Shown piece by piece: positions 1 to 7,375 of a stretch of DNA of 24,033 nt. Positions within the stretch are counted from its first letter, which is position 1. Every line of letters begins with the position of its first letter. Location of the stretch: positions 1-24,033 of the forward strand of contig JBCCRH010000031.1 in NCBI GenBank assembly GCA_039208045.1. Direction: 5' to 3'. A program made the position numbers and the translations under genes. The notes under the pieces were generated by a model. That model saw only the letters and a program-made list of their open reading frames with translations, was not told the DNA's origin and did no database searches. This DNA is from JBCCRH01 sp039208045. Its GTDB lineage: Bacteria > Bacteroidota > Bacteroidia > Chitinophagales > Saprospiraceae.

Positions 1-354
1 ATGCCCACCCTCACGGCCTAGTCGATATTTCTCAAACTGATCTTTATCGAAGCGCGTGCCCCAGTCGATGATTTCCTGGACACGATCTGGGCCTTCTTCC
101 ACTACGATTTTCACAATAGCTTCATCACAAAGGCCATCCCCAGCATCGAGCGTATCGGCAATATGTTTTTCGTAAGAATCTACCTCGGCATTCCATACGG
201 CCGCCACTCCTCCCTGGGCATAGCGGGTATTACTTTCTGAATCATTGGTTTTGGTAAGCACTGTAATTTGAAGGTTGGCCTGTGCCTCTGCTATTTTTAT
301 TGCTGTGGATAAACCTCCGATTCCTGCTCCGATGATTAATACGTCCGTTTGCAT
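1..354 (-). CDS. nadB: L-aspartate oxidase, N-terminal part (gene runs off the window)
   Basis: The first 118 codons of a flavoprotein begin at the ATG complementary to 352-354 and run past the left edge of the window. The protein opens with a beta strand and a dinucleotide-binding glycine motif (DVLIIGAGIGGLSTAIKIA, about residues 4-22). It continues with SNTRYAQGGVAAVW, a strongly conserved FAD-contacting segment of L-aspartate oxidases, and later GPDRVQEIIDWGTRFDK. NadB oxidises L-aspartate to iminoaspartate, the first step of de novo NAD synthesis with NadA, in the cytoplasm. Succinate dehydrogenase and fumarate reductase flavoprotein subunits are related, but the RYAQGG block and the spacing favour NadB. 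It is divergent from the SulP gene. No neighbouring nadA or nadC is visible because the downstream side lies outside the window. Confidence 0.9.
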   Translation of the reverse strand, partial: MQTDVLIIGAGIGGLSTAIKIAEAQANLQITVLTKTNDSESNTRYAQGGVAAVWNAEVDSYEKHIADTLDAGDGLCDEAIVKIVVEEGPDRVQEIIDWGTRFDKDQFEKYRLGREGGH

Positions 355-717
355 AGCCTAAAATTTGGTAGTAGATGGCTAATATAATGACAATCGGGAG
401 TATTTGTGTTGCATGGCTAGAATAGGTAGTGCAAATGCACCAAATGTTTTTTGTCCATACCATTTGGATTTCATCGCTAAAAACTGATTAATTAGCTTGA
501 TTTTCGCCTCTAGCCGGCGGGGCTCTTCATTTTGGCATTGCCCCAAAACGAAGCAAAAACGCTAGAAAAGGCAAACTCCTCCGTCAAACAGTGCCTTTTC
601 GGGCCACCGCCACCTAACTTAGCGTGCTCTGTGACAGTTTTATTTTGATGTGTTTGTCCTGCAGAATAGGGGATTAATTTCTATTTTGTCTGTTACTTAA
701 CCAACTAAAATGGAAAA
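355..717. other. Intergenic region between divergent nadB and SulP genes
   Basis: This 363-bp gap lies between two divergent genes and must hold both promoters. I found no convincing coding frame in it. TTTG-like and TATTTTG-like strings occur near 641-689 on the plus strand, but none matches the Bacteroidota TAnnTTTG element exactly at the right spacing, so no promoter is assigned. The main structure is a palindromic element at 506-572, listed separately. Confidence 0.6.
506..572. repeat. 67-bp imperfect palindrome
   Basis: The arms are nested. The core is CTTC-a-TTTTGG (525-535) against CCAAAA-c-GAAG (543-553), with a 7-nt loop. An outer pair is GCCTCTAGC (506-514) against GCTAGA (561-566) plus GGC (570-572). 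Both flanking genes read outward, so a transcription terminator is not expected here. The structure looks like a dispersed palindromic repeat or a regulatory site; the sequence alone does not decide. Confidence 0.55.
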
Positions 718-2403
718 ATGGAGACAAGAGATAATGCAAAACCACTGTTTGACTTTAGACATATAAAAGGAGATTTTACGGGTGGCTTGGTGGCAGGTGT
801 GGTTGCGTTGCCGCTCGCTTTGGCATTTGGAGTGCAATCGGGCATGGGGGCTACTGCGGGGCTTTATGGGGCCATAGCGGTTGGTATTTTTGCGGCCTTA
901 TTTGGGGGCACGGAAACCCAAGCAAGTGGACCAACCGGGCCGATGACTGTGGTTTCTGCGGCATTAGTGGCTACTGCCATTCAAATGAACGGCAGCCTCG
1001 ATGATGCCATGAACATCATTTTGCTAACCTTTTTATTAGGCGGATTATTCCAAGTGATCTTTGGGTTTTTGAATATTGCAAGTTACGTTAAGTACTTCCC
1101 TTATCCTGTGGTATCCGGTTTTATGAGTGGTGTGGGGCTCATTATTGTGATTTTGCAACTATTTCCGTTTGCTGGATTGGATTCTGCTAAATCCACTTTA
1201 GCCGTAATTCAAGATTTACCGCGCCTTTTTTCTGATGCTAATTTGTCTGCGCTACTGTTGGGAGCGATCACTATTGCTATTTATTTTCTTTTTCCAAAAA
1301 TAACAAAGGCCATTCCAAGTGCGCTGGTAGCATTAATCGTGGCTACTTTGATCGCCTATTTTGCCAAAATGGACGTACCCTTGATCGGTGAAATACCTTC
1401 CGGTTTACCTGCTTTTCAGCTTTGGGACATTTTTAGTGTCGATCCAAGTGCTTACGCTTTGGTCGTTGAGTACGCTTTGGTATTAGCGGTGCTGGGGAGT
1501 ATTGATTCCCTATTGACCTCTGTGATTGCGGATAATATGACCAAAACCAAACACAATAGTAATCGAGAACTGATTGGTCAAGGAATTGGAAATATGTTGG
1601 CGGCTGCTATCGGGGGCATTCCTGGGGCAGGTGCAACAAAAGGAACAGTTGTGAATATCAATGCGGGGGGAAAGACAAGATTATCTGGCATACTACATGG
1701 GGTGTTCTTACTGATGGTGCTATTGGGACTTGGAAGGCTAGCGGCTCATATCCCGCTTTGTGTATTAGCTGGTTTATTGATTCCCATTGGCTTTAAAATC
1801 GTTGATTTCAAGGGCCTAAAACATTTGACGAAAGTCCCCAGATCAGATGCTGTTGTGTTGGTGCTCGTCTTATTAATTACCACCTTCGGAAGTCTAATCA
1901 ATGCAGTAGGTATAGGAATCGCACTCGCTTGTTTGTTGTTTATGATAAAAGCAGGCGACATTAGTGAGAAAGGTTTGGAAGTGGGCAAACTAGCAGACTT
2001 AGATGGCTCCAAGCCCTGGGTAGACGAAGTGGAATTTTACGAAAAGTACAAAGACAAGGTAATTATTAAACATCTGTACGGCCCTTTATTTTTTGGATTT
2101 ACTTCTTATTTCAAGGATCAAATAAAAGCCCTACCTGATGATGTAAAAGCGGTGGTGCTAAGAATGGATAGGGTGCCCTACGTTGACCAGTCGGGATTGT
2201 ATACTTTGGAAGATATTATTTTTGACCTTCGCGCTCAAAACATTGAAGTCGTACTGGTGGGTCTTAAAGAACAACCAAATGACATGCTGAGGGCGATTGA
2301 CATTATTCCCGATTTGGTGCCAGAAGAAGATGTATTTGAAAATATGAAAGATAGCATCACGTACTTAACAGAACAGTTGGAAGAAAATAAGGCTTCCGCT
2401 TAG
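718..2403 (+). CDS. SulP-family inorganic anion transporter with STAS domain
   Basis: This 561-aa integral membrane protein has the SulP/SLC26 layout. The N-terminal transport domain starts with GDFTGGLVAGVVALPLALAFG and includes the ETQASGPTGPMTVV segment of the first half. A long series of hydrophobic helices runs to about residue 420. A cytoplasmic STAS domain covers about residues 447-552 and contains the DQSG motif at 490-493; the serine (S492) is at the site that is phosphorylated in anti-sigma antagonist relatives. SulP proteins carry sulfate, bicarbonate or other anions, often with Na+ or H+. The length and STAS arrangement resemble bicarbonate carriers of the BicA type as well as sulfate permeases, and the substrate cannot be read from sequence. 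No carbonic anhydrase is fused or adjacent. An AraC-type regulator follows 12 nt after the stop, suggesting cotranscription. Confidence 0.92.
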   Translation: METRDNAKPLFDFRHIKGDFTGGLVAGVVALPLALAFGVQSGMGATAGLYGAIAVGIFAALFGGTETQASGPTGPMTVVSAALVATAIQMNGSLDDAMNIILLTFLLGGLFQVIFGFLNIASYVKYFPYPVVSGFMSGVGLIIVILQLFPFAGLDSAKSTLAVIQDLPRLFSDANLSALLLGAITIAIYFLFPKITKAIPSALVALIVATLIAYFAKMDVPLIGEIPSGLPAFQLWDIFSVDPSAYALVVEYALVLAVLGSIDSLLTSVIADNMTKTKHNSNRELIGQGIGNMLAAAIGGIPGAGATKGTVVNINAGGKTRLSGILHGVFLLMVLLGLGRLAAHIPLCVLAGLLIPIGFKIVDFKGLKHLTKVPRSDAVVLVLVLLITTFGSLINAVGIGIALACLLFMIKAGDISEKGLEVGKLADLDGSKPWVDEVEFYEKYKDKVIIKHLYGPLFFGFTSYFKDQIKALPDDVKAVVLRMDRVPYVDQSGLYTLEDIIFDLRAQNIEVVLVGLKEQPNDMLRAIDIIPDLVPEEDVFENMKDSITYLTEQLEENKASA

Positions 2404-2415
2404 CGCTTTAAATGA

Positions 2416-2814
2416 ATGAAAGCTGAAAAAAGTAATTATTACCTACAAGAGGTAGATCGTATCATCAATGAATGCTATTCTAATCAGATACAGATTGATA
2501 TGGCAGTAGCAGCTAAACGATATATAGATCAAAACTTTGAACAAGACATCAATCTTGATTTGCTCGCTCATATAGGTTTTGCCTCTAAATGCCACCTATT
2601 GCGCATCTTCAAGCGGTACCATGGCATTACCCCTCGGCAATATCTTATTCACAAACGGATCAGTGAAGCCAAAAAACAATTGCAAAAGGGCGCTTCCGTA
2701 TCCAACGCTTGCTATGCAGTCGGATTTAATAGCTTAAATTCTTTTTCCATTTTATTCAAGAAGAAGACGGGCAAATCGCCATCTAGCTATAGAAAAGCAA
2801 TTTTCGATAAGTAA
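2416..2814 (+). CDS. AraC-type transcriptional regulator, DNA-binding domain only
   Basis: This short protein (132 aa) is almost entirely an AraC/XylS helix-turn-helix domain. About residues 25-130 contain the two HTH units, with DINLDLLAHIGFASKCHLLRIFKRYHG followed by ITPRQYLIHKRI and the second-HTH signature VGFNSLNSFSILFKKKTGKSPSSYR. A full-length AraC protein would carry a further 150-200 residues of ligand-binding domain, absent here, so it resembles MarA/SoxS-sized regulators. An ATG at 2412 overlapping in another frame runs only four codons, so 2416 is the start. The gene lies 12 nt after the SulP stop and 51 nt before a VOC protein gene. Pairing of AraC-type regulators with VOC-fold proteins is common; the targets are not known from this sequence. 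Confidence 0.88.
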   Translation: MKAEKSNYYLQEVDRIINECYSNQIQIDMAVAAKRYIDQNFEQDINLDLLAHIGFASKCHLLRIFKRYHGITPRQYLIHKRISEAKKQLQKGASVSNACYAVGFNSLNSFSILFKKKTGKSPSSYRKAIFDK

Positions 2815-2865
2815 ATGGGGTGGAAATTATACACCTTGCCGCATTATGTATAAAAAATCAATAGT

Positions 2866-3261
2866 ATGAGAGTCACAGTTGTGAGCATTCCAGTTAGAGA
2901 CCAGGCAAAGGCACTGGAGTTTTACACGGAGAAACTGGGTTTTGTCAAAAAACTGGATATACCAATTAGTGAAGATAGCCGATGGCTAACGGTGGTATCC
3001 AAATATGAGCAAGACGGCCCAGAAGTTCTGCTGGAGCCAGCTCCCAATCACTTTGAGCCTGCGAAAGTTTATCAAGATGCGCTGTTCAATGCAGGCATTC
3101 CCTGTACGCAGTTTGATGTAGATAATGTAGAAGAAGAGTATGAGCGGCTCACCAATCTGGGGGTTGAATTTAGCATGCCACCCAAAGATGTGGGAACGGT
3201 CAAAGTAGCTGTTTTTAATGACACCTGTAATAATTATATCCAGCTGGTGGAGCAAAAATAA
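2866..3261 (+). CDS. VOC-superfamily (glyoxalase/bleomycin-resistance fold) protein
   Basis: This 131-aa protein has the paired beta-alpha-beta-beta-beta arrangement of the vicinal oxygen chelate superfamily. The first module begins VVSIPVRDQAKALEFYTEKLGF, and its last strand is PEVLLEP. The second has a short helix VEEEYERLTNLGVEF and ends VAVFNDTCNNYIQLVEQ. The usual first-strand histidine metal ligand is not seen in VSIPVRD, so glyoxalase I activity should not be assumed. Relatives include antibiotic-binding proteins, dioxygenase-like enzymes and proteins of unknown role. It stands downstream of the short AraC-type regulator, probably under its control or in the same transcript; that is inference from position. 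Confidence 0.85.
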   Translation: MRVTVVSIPVRDQAKALEFYTEKLGFVKKLDIPISEDSRWLTVVSKYEQDGPEVLLEPAPNHFEPAKVYQDALFNAGIPCTQFDVDNVEEEYERLTNLGVEFSMPPKDVGTVKVAVFNDTCNNYIQLVEQK

Positions 3262-3283
3262 ACGCCACATAGAGTACCTTTAC

Positions 3284-3309
3284 AGCCTCGTGCCTTCGGC
3301 AGACAGGCT
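3284..3309. repeat. GC-rich hairpin just upstream of the glycosyltransferase start
   Basis: AGCCT (3284-3288) pairs with AGGCT (3305-3309), and TGCC (3291-3294) pairs with GGCA (3298-3301) around a TTC loop. It ends 8 nt before the ATG at 3318. No T-run follows, so it is not a classical terminator. It could be a dispersed palindromic repeat or affect translation initiation of the next gene. Confidence 0.5.
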
Positions 3310-3317
3310 CGCTAAAG

Positions 3318-4472
3318 ATGATTATGACGATTGCTGTAAATACTCGTTTTTTATTGCCAAATAAATTGGAAGGGATTGGTTGGTTTACCTACGAGGTAGT
3401 CAAGCGATTGGTGGAGCGTCATCCGGAGCATCGCTTTATTTTTTTGTTTGATCGGCCGTTTGATGAGCAATTCCTCTTTGCCAATAATGTGGAACCATTG
3501 GTAGTGTTTCCTCCAGCGCGGCATCCTCTTCTGTGGTACGCTTGGTTTGAATGGGGCGTGCCAAAAGCGTTGCGTAATGTAAAAGCAGATGTGTTTTTAT
3601 CACCTGATAGCTACTGTTCGCTGCGTACCAAAGTACCTACTGTCCTGGTGACGCATGACATCGCACACGTACATTTTCCAGAACAAATACCTTGGCTCGT
3701 CCGCCACTATTACGATTTCTACGTACCTCAATTCTTGAATCGAGCGGAGCGAATCGTCACCGTCTCTGAGTTTAGCAAAGCCGATATGGTGCAGCATTAT
3801 GGGGTGCCTTCCGGCAAAATAAGCGTAGCCTGCAACGGCAGCCGGGGCCATTTTCGACCCATCGAAAAAGCTACCCAGCACGCGATTCGTGCCAAATATG
3901 CCGATAATCAGGAGTACTTCTTCTATCTCGGCGCCCTACACCCTCGCAAAAACTTAGAGCGCCTCATTCAAGCCTTTGACCAGTTTAAGCAGCAAAGCGG
4001 AGCCCCTACCAAGTTACTCATCGGAGGGCGCTTTGCTTGGCAAACCGGAAGCATCAAAGCTACCTACGACGAAGCCAAACATTCTAAAGACATCCATTTC
4101 TTGGGCTATATCGCTGATGACGAACTTCCGTTGGTTATGGGCAGCGCTAAAGCCTTAACTTATGTATCATTGTTTGAGGGCTTCGGCATGCCTATTCTGG
4201 AAGCCATGTATGCAGAAGTGCCTGTGATTAGTTCTGCTGGTTCATCGATGGGAGAAGTCGCAGGAGCAGCAGGTTTGCTAGTCGATCCTACTAGTGTTGA
4301 AGCGATTGCTAAAGCCATGCTTGCTATTCAGGAGGATATAGCGCTGGGTGCCACTTTGGTAGAAAAAGGGCGGGAGCAGCGGCAGCAGTTTACATGGGAG
4401 CGGGCTGCGGATGTGGTAGAGCGGGAGGTGCTGGGGGTGCGGGATCGGAGCAATAGTGGCTATTCTGCATAG
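3318..4472 (+). CDS. Glycosyltransferase family 4 (GT-B fold)
   Basis: This 384-aa protein has the two-Rossmann GT-B layout. The N-terminal acceptor domain begins IAVNTRFLLPNKLEGIGWFTYEVVKRL. The C-terminal donor-binding domain contains FFYLGALHPRKNLERLIQAF and the GT4 catalytic EX7E motif, EGFGMPILE, with E287 and E295. Such enzymes move sugars from nucleotide-sugar donors to lipids, polysaccharides or proteins at the inner face of the membrane. No other polysaccharide genes adjoin it, so the product is unknown. The last 13 nt overlap the 3' end of the convergent cyclase gene. From residue 360 to about 373 the coding sequence (4390-4437) is duplicated at 7375-7422, where it is followed by a different tail; the tail of this gene (VRDRSNSGYSA) may therefore be acquired. 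A second in-frame ATG at 3324 is equally possible as start. Confidence 0.9.
   Translation: MIMTIAVNTRFLLPNKLEGIGWFTYEVVKRLVERHPEHRFIFLFDRPFDEQFLFANNVEPLVVFPPARHPLLWYAWFEWGVPKALRNVKADVFLSPDSYCSLRTKVPTVLVTHDIAHVHFPEQIPWLVRHYYDFYVPQFLNRAERIVTVSEFSKADMVQHYGVPSGKISVACNGSRGHFRPIEKATQHAIRAKYADNQEYFFYLGALHPRKNLERLIQAFDQFKQQSGAPTKLLIGGRFAWQTGSIKATYDEAKHSKDIHFLGYIADDELPLVMGSAKALTYVSLFEGFGMPILEAMYAEVPVISSAGSSMGEVAGAAGLLVDPTSVEAIAKAMLAIQEDIALGATLVEKGREQRQQFTWERAADVVEREVLGVRDRSNSGYSA
4390..4437 (+). repeat. Direct repeat, left copy (glycosyltransferase 3' end)
   Basis: These 48 bp match 7375-7422 in the same orientation with three differences (4418/7403, 4430/7415, 4433/7418). All three fall on third codon positions and are synonymous. 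The block between the two copies carries the cyclase and calx-beta genes. Confidence 0.85.
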
Positions 4473-6292
4473 GCCACAAAATACATATCAATTTTACCTT
4501 TTCCCTTAGCATCGATTGTGCCTCGGGGCGTAAATTTAAAGACATCATAATCCTTTAGGTGGGAGTAGGTCGATTCACTAATGTTCACCTTGCCAACTTC
4601 ACTAGAACTCTCCATTCGACTGGCTGTATTGACCGTGTCTCCCCAAATATCGTATTGAAATTTTTTGGTGCCTACTACGCCTGCTATCACCGTACCCGTA
4701 TGAATTCCTACCCTAATGTCAAACTTAGCAAGCTGATGCTGGGCACTGCGTTTGGTCTTTTTTACAAACTCTACTATATCTAGTGCGGCTTGGCAAGTTC
4801 TGGCTGTATGGTCTGCTTCTTTGAAGGGAAGGCCACCTGCACACATATACGAGTCTCCAATCGTCTTAATCTTTTCCAAGCCATACTCCTCGATGATTTC
4901 ATCGAACTTTGAGAAATAGTAATCAATACTTTTTACCAAAAAATCGGGTGCTAGGTTTTCGGACTGCTTGGTAAAATTCTTGAAGTCTGTGAATAGTACT
5001 GATACTTGGCTAAACTCTTTGGCGGTGACTGCCCCGTTTTCCTTCAGTTCTTTAGCTGTTTCTTCTGGTAGAATGTTTTTTAACAAATCGTCAGAGCGCT
5101 GCTTTTCGTAGGCAATAATCTCGTTGGTCTTTTTCATAAATTGATTCCGCTTAAAAAGCGAAAAAGCCAGTAAGCCAATGAGTAGAAGCGTAATCCCAAT
5201 CCCAATTACTATGTAGCGCTGTATTTTCTTCTGCTGGTTAAGTAGGTCTACTTCCATCTGCTTCTGAGAAACTTCGTACTCCGTACGGAAATTAGCCATA
5301 TCCTGCACATCCTGAATACTGGTTACCTGATCTCTGAAGGCAACATGAGCCCTGTAGTGTGCTAGTGCTTTCTGATGTTCCCCATAATGTTCATAAATAT
5401 TGGAGAGCTTGAGGTTAGAGTCACTAATTTGTTCTTTTAGTTCATGCTTTTCCGCTAATTGCAAGCTTTGCAGGGCATATTCTAGCGATTTTTCTTTTTC
5501 GCCCTTCGCGTCATACACATCCGACATGGCCGACAAATACACACAAATGGGGTAGTAGTCCCCCAATCGCTCTAGCATAGCTATTGCCTGATTTAGGTTT
5601 TCTTCTGCCTGCTGGTGCTCCCCTTTTTCGGCATACACCAATCCTACATTCCCCAAATTATAGGCTACTCCTATTTCATACTCCGCTGCCCTAAAAATTC
5701 GTCCGGACTCATTGAAATAGTATAAAGCAGAATCTAACTTCTCTTGGTTGTAATATTCATCTCCAAGGTTAAGTTGGGCAGATGCCAAGGTGAGCGCGTC
5801 GCGTTCGGGATTAATTAGCGCCAGCGCTTGCTTATAATATTTCACTGCAATAGCTCCATTACCCATAATCGAATACACATCAGCAATGGTAATATTGATG
5901 GATGCTTCTTCTGCTTTTAGCTTATGCTCTGTAGCAATTTTAGCTGCATTCAAGTAGCTCTCTAGCGATTTGGTCAGTTCACTCTTAAGTCGATAGGCAT
6001 CCCCTTGCCGCAAGTAGCCATTAAATTCATAGCGCACCGAATCTACTGCCGTCGCCCTTGCAATCAACTGTAGGCTATAGTTCAAAATCTTATCAGCATC
6101 CGTTTCATATTGCGCCAAGTCCCGTAGCAGGCGCAACTCCTCCGATTTAGCATAGTTCCCACGCTCGTAAATTACCGCTAGACTATCACTCAGTTGCTGA
6201 TCCTGTGCCAACAAAACTCCTCCCAAGCATATGCAGAAGCTCATACTCAGACAATATCTCCATAAAAGCGCTGTAAAAAACCTATTCATCAA
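4460..6292 (-). CDS. Membrane-bound TPR / class III adenylate cyclase
   Basis: This 610-aa protein has a signal or anchor segment (residues 8-29, ending LGGVLLAQ) and a run of tetratricopeptide-like repeats over about 60-330. A transmembrane helix (360-380) follows, then a short helical linker with NILPEETAKELKENG, and a class III nucleotidyl cyclase domain (about 425-610). The cyclase residues are complete: metal aspartates D436 (FTDF) and D480 (IGDS), adenine-selecting K476 and D548 (YDIWGD), and transition-state N555 and R559. ATP rather than GTP is therefore the expected substrate, giving cAMP in the cytoplasm. The TPR part would face the periplasm and may sense a partner. The gene lies downstream of a calx-beta lipoprotein gene on the same strand and of a G-rich octamer tract in its leader. 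Its 3' end overlaps the glycosyltransferase by 13 nt. Confidence 0.92.
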   Translation of the reverse strand: MMNRFFTALLWRYCLSMSFCICLGGVLLAQDQQLSDSLAVIYERGNYAKSEELRLLRDLAQYETDADKILNYSLQLIARATAVDSVRYEFNGYLRQGDAYRLKSELTKSLESYLNAAKIATEHKLKAEEASINITIADVYSIMGNGAIAVKYYKQALALINPERDALTLASAQLNLGDEYYNQEKLDSALYYFNESGRIFRAAEYEIGVAYNLGNVGLVYAEKGEHQQAEENLNQAIAMLERLGDYYPICVYLSAMSDVYDAKGEKEKSLEYALQSLQLAEKHELKEQISDSNLKLSNIYEHYGEHQKALAHYRAHVAFRDQVTSIQDVQDMANFRTEYEVSQKQMEVDLLNQQKKIQRYIVIGIGITLLLIGLLAFSLFKRNQFMKKTNEIIAYEKQRSDDLLKNILPEETAKELKENGAVTAKEFSQVSVLFTDFKNFTKQSENLAPDFLVKSIDYYFSKFDEIIEEYGLEKIKTIGDSYMCAGGLPFKEADHTARTCQAALDIVEFVKKTKRSAQHQLAKFDIRVGIHTGTVIAGVVGTKKFQYDIWGDTVNTASRMESSSEVGKVNISESTYSHLKDYDVFKFTPRGTIDAKGKGKIDMYFVAYAE

Positions 6293-6342
6293 TTAATGCT
6301 ATTAACCACACTAGAAAACATTCGAGCACATCAAACACAAAC

Positions 6343-6419
6343 AACCCCTCAACCCCCCAACCCCCCAAACTCCTCAACTCCCCAACCCCCCAACCCCTCA
6401 ACCCCCCAACCCCTCAACC
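6343..6419. repeat. Octameric tandem repeat with G-quadruplex potential
   Basis: On the plus strand the tract is about 9.5 copies of the octamer AACCCCYC, with one 9-nt variant unit at 6367-6375. There are eight runs of four or more C (6345-6348, 6353-6358, 6361-6366, 6380-6383, 6386-6391, 6394-6397, 6402-6407, 6410-6413). The minus strand reads (GRGGGGTT)n, so a minus-strand transcript entering the cyclase gene would carry at least four separable G-tracts. It fills the gap between the stop of the calx-beta gene and the start of the cyclase gene. Confidence 0.9.
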
Positions 6420-6422
6420 AAA

Positions 6423-7274
6423 TCACTGACTACTAGGAATGCGAATCTTTGGATCAATAAAAAACGGGCCATACTGCACCCCATCACGCTCTACCAAAAA
6501 GAAGAGGTTATACTTCCACTCTACATCTTCAAATGGATCAGCAGCAATGACTTGGTATTCGATGGTAGGTGAGGGAAACGTATCGGGAGTTATGAACTCC
6601 AGGAAGTTCGAGATGGTATCGGTAGTCAAAAATTCGACAGCGTTTTCGGGAAAAAGTATTCGGGTGGAAGCAGTAGGTGTTTCTAACTCCCATTTACATA
6701 CTTCCCCTTCGGCTACTTCTATAGTCCAATCGGCATTAGGAACATTGGGGGGCTGACCAAAATTAACAAATGCACTTGCTTCACTATTAGGTGGCAGACT
6801 GATCAAACCATCGAAGTTAATTTTTAGCTGCACTAGTATGCGTAGTGGCAATGGTAAATCATCATTTTGAATGGTGACCACGGCCGAACTCTTACCCAGT
6901 GTTACGGGTCCGGATGGATTGGAGGCGACAACTTCAAAGCTCTCATTAAGTTCAAATACTGGATCGCCTTTGATTGTGAGGTCAAAATCTTTAGTGGACT
7001 CCCCTTTTTGAAAGCTCACAACTTCCGAAGAGAAGCCTACATAGTCTATATCTTCTTCAGCTGTCCCTTCCATCGAAGACAGTGCTATGGTAATCACATC
7101 TTCGGCCGGTTCGTCAAGCTGTAAGGTGAGCGACACCATATTATCCTCATCCCCCTCCATGACCTCTAAGTCGTTAATAGAAAGGCGCACGGAATTAAGG
7201 GCAGGCTCATCATCATCGCCACAGGAAACGATAAACAATAAAGTTAGTATAGCGAGTAGCTGTAGATTTTTCAT
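6423..7274 (-). CDS. Calx-beta domain lipoprotein
   Basis: This 283-aa protein starts with a lipoprotein signal peptide (MKNLQLLAILTLLFIVSC, lipidated C18) followed by GDDDE, an acidic stretch typical of surface-exposed Bacteroidota lipoproteins. Residues 28-140 fit a calx-beta domain: VRLSINDLEVMEGDEDNM at the start, then DYVGFSSEVVSFQKGESTKDF, and a closing SSAVVTIQNDD, with acidic residues suited to Ca2+. Residues about 141-283 form a second, probably beta-rich, domain that I do not recognise. A role in surface binding or adhesion is plausible but not shown. It is transcribed towards the adenylate cyclase and may share a transcript with it across the G-rich tract. Confidence 0.85.
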   Translation of the reverse strand: MKNLQLLAILTLLFIVSCGDDDEPALNSVRLSINDLEVMEGDEDNMVSLTLQLDEPAEDVITIALSSMEGTAEEDIDYVGFSSEVVSFQKGESTKDFDLTIKGDPVFELNESFEVVASNPSGPVTLGKSSAVVTIQNDDLPLPLRILVQLKINFDGLISLPPNSEASAFVNFGQPPNVPNADWTIEVAEGEVCKWELETPTASTRILFPENAVEFLTTDTISNFLEFITPDTFPSPTIEYQVIAADPFEDVEWKYNLFFLVERDGVQYGPFFIDPKIRIPSSQ

Positions 7275-7325
7275 GGTATAGATTTTAGGGAAAGATTAGA
7301 AAATTATTGCTAAATATAGTGTATT

Positions 7326-7375
7326 CTAGGCGCTTAGCCCCCACGCCGCCTCAAAAAAAGCAGCCAGCTTCCGCT
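7326..7375 (-). pseudogene. 3'-end fragment of the TrpF-like gene
   Basis: Positions 7335-7375 are identical over 41 bp to 10230-10270, the 3' end of the intact TrpF-like gene, in the same orientation. Read on the minus strand it encodes RKLAAFFEAAWGL, then SA and an in-frame stop complementary to 7326-7328; the intact gene ends WGLG-stop. The fragment is cut at 7375, where the glycosyltransferase fragment begins with one base of microhomology. The rest of the gene is absent here, so this is a relic rather than a gene. Confidence 0.88.

Noticed and set aside
242..463. 73-codon minus-strand open frame overlapping the start of nadB
   Set aside because: It overlaps nadB in another frame and has no recognisable features; nadB has strong family motifs.
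641..689. TATTTTG strings as promoter for the SulP gene
   Set aside because: They have one base too few for TAnnTTTG and lack a properly spaced TTG upstream element.
3284..3309. Hairpin as terminator of the VOC gene
   Set aside because: No T-run follows the stem and it abuts the next start codon; kept only as a hairpin.
6343..6419. The regular 8-nt repeat as a CRISPR array or telomere-like end
   Set aside because: There are no spacers, the unit is far too short for CRISPR, and genes continue on both sides.
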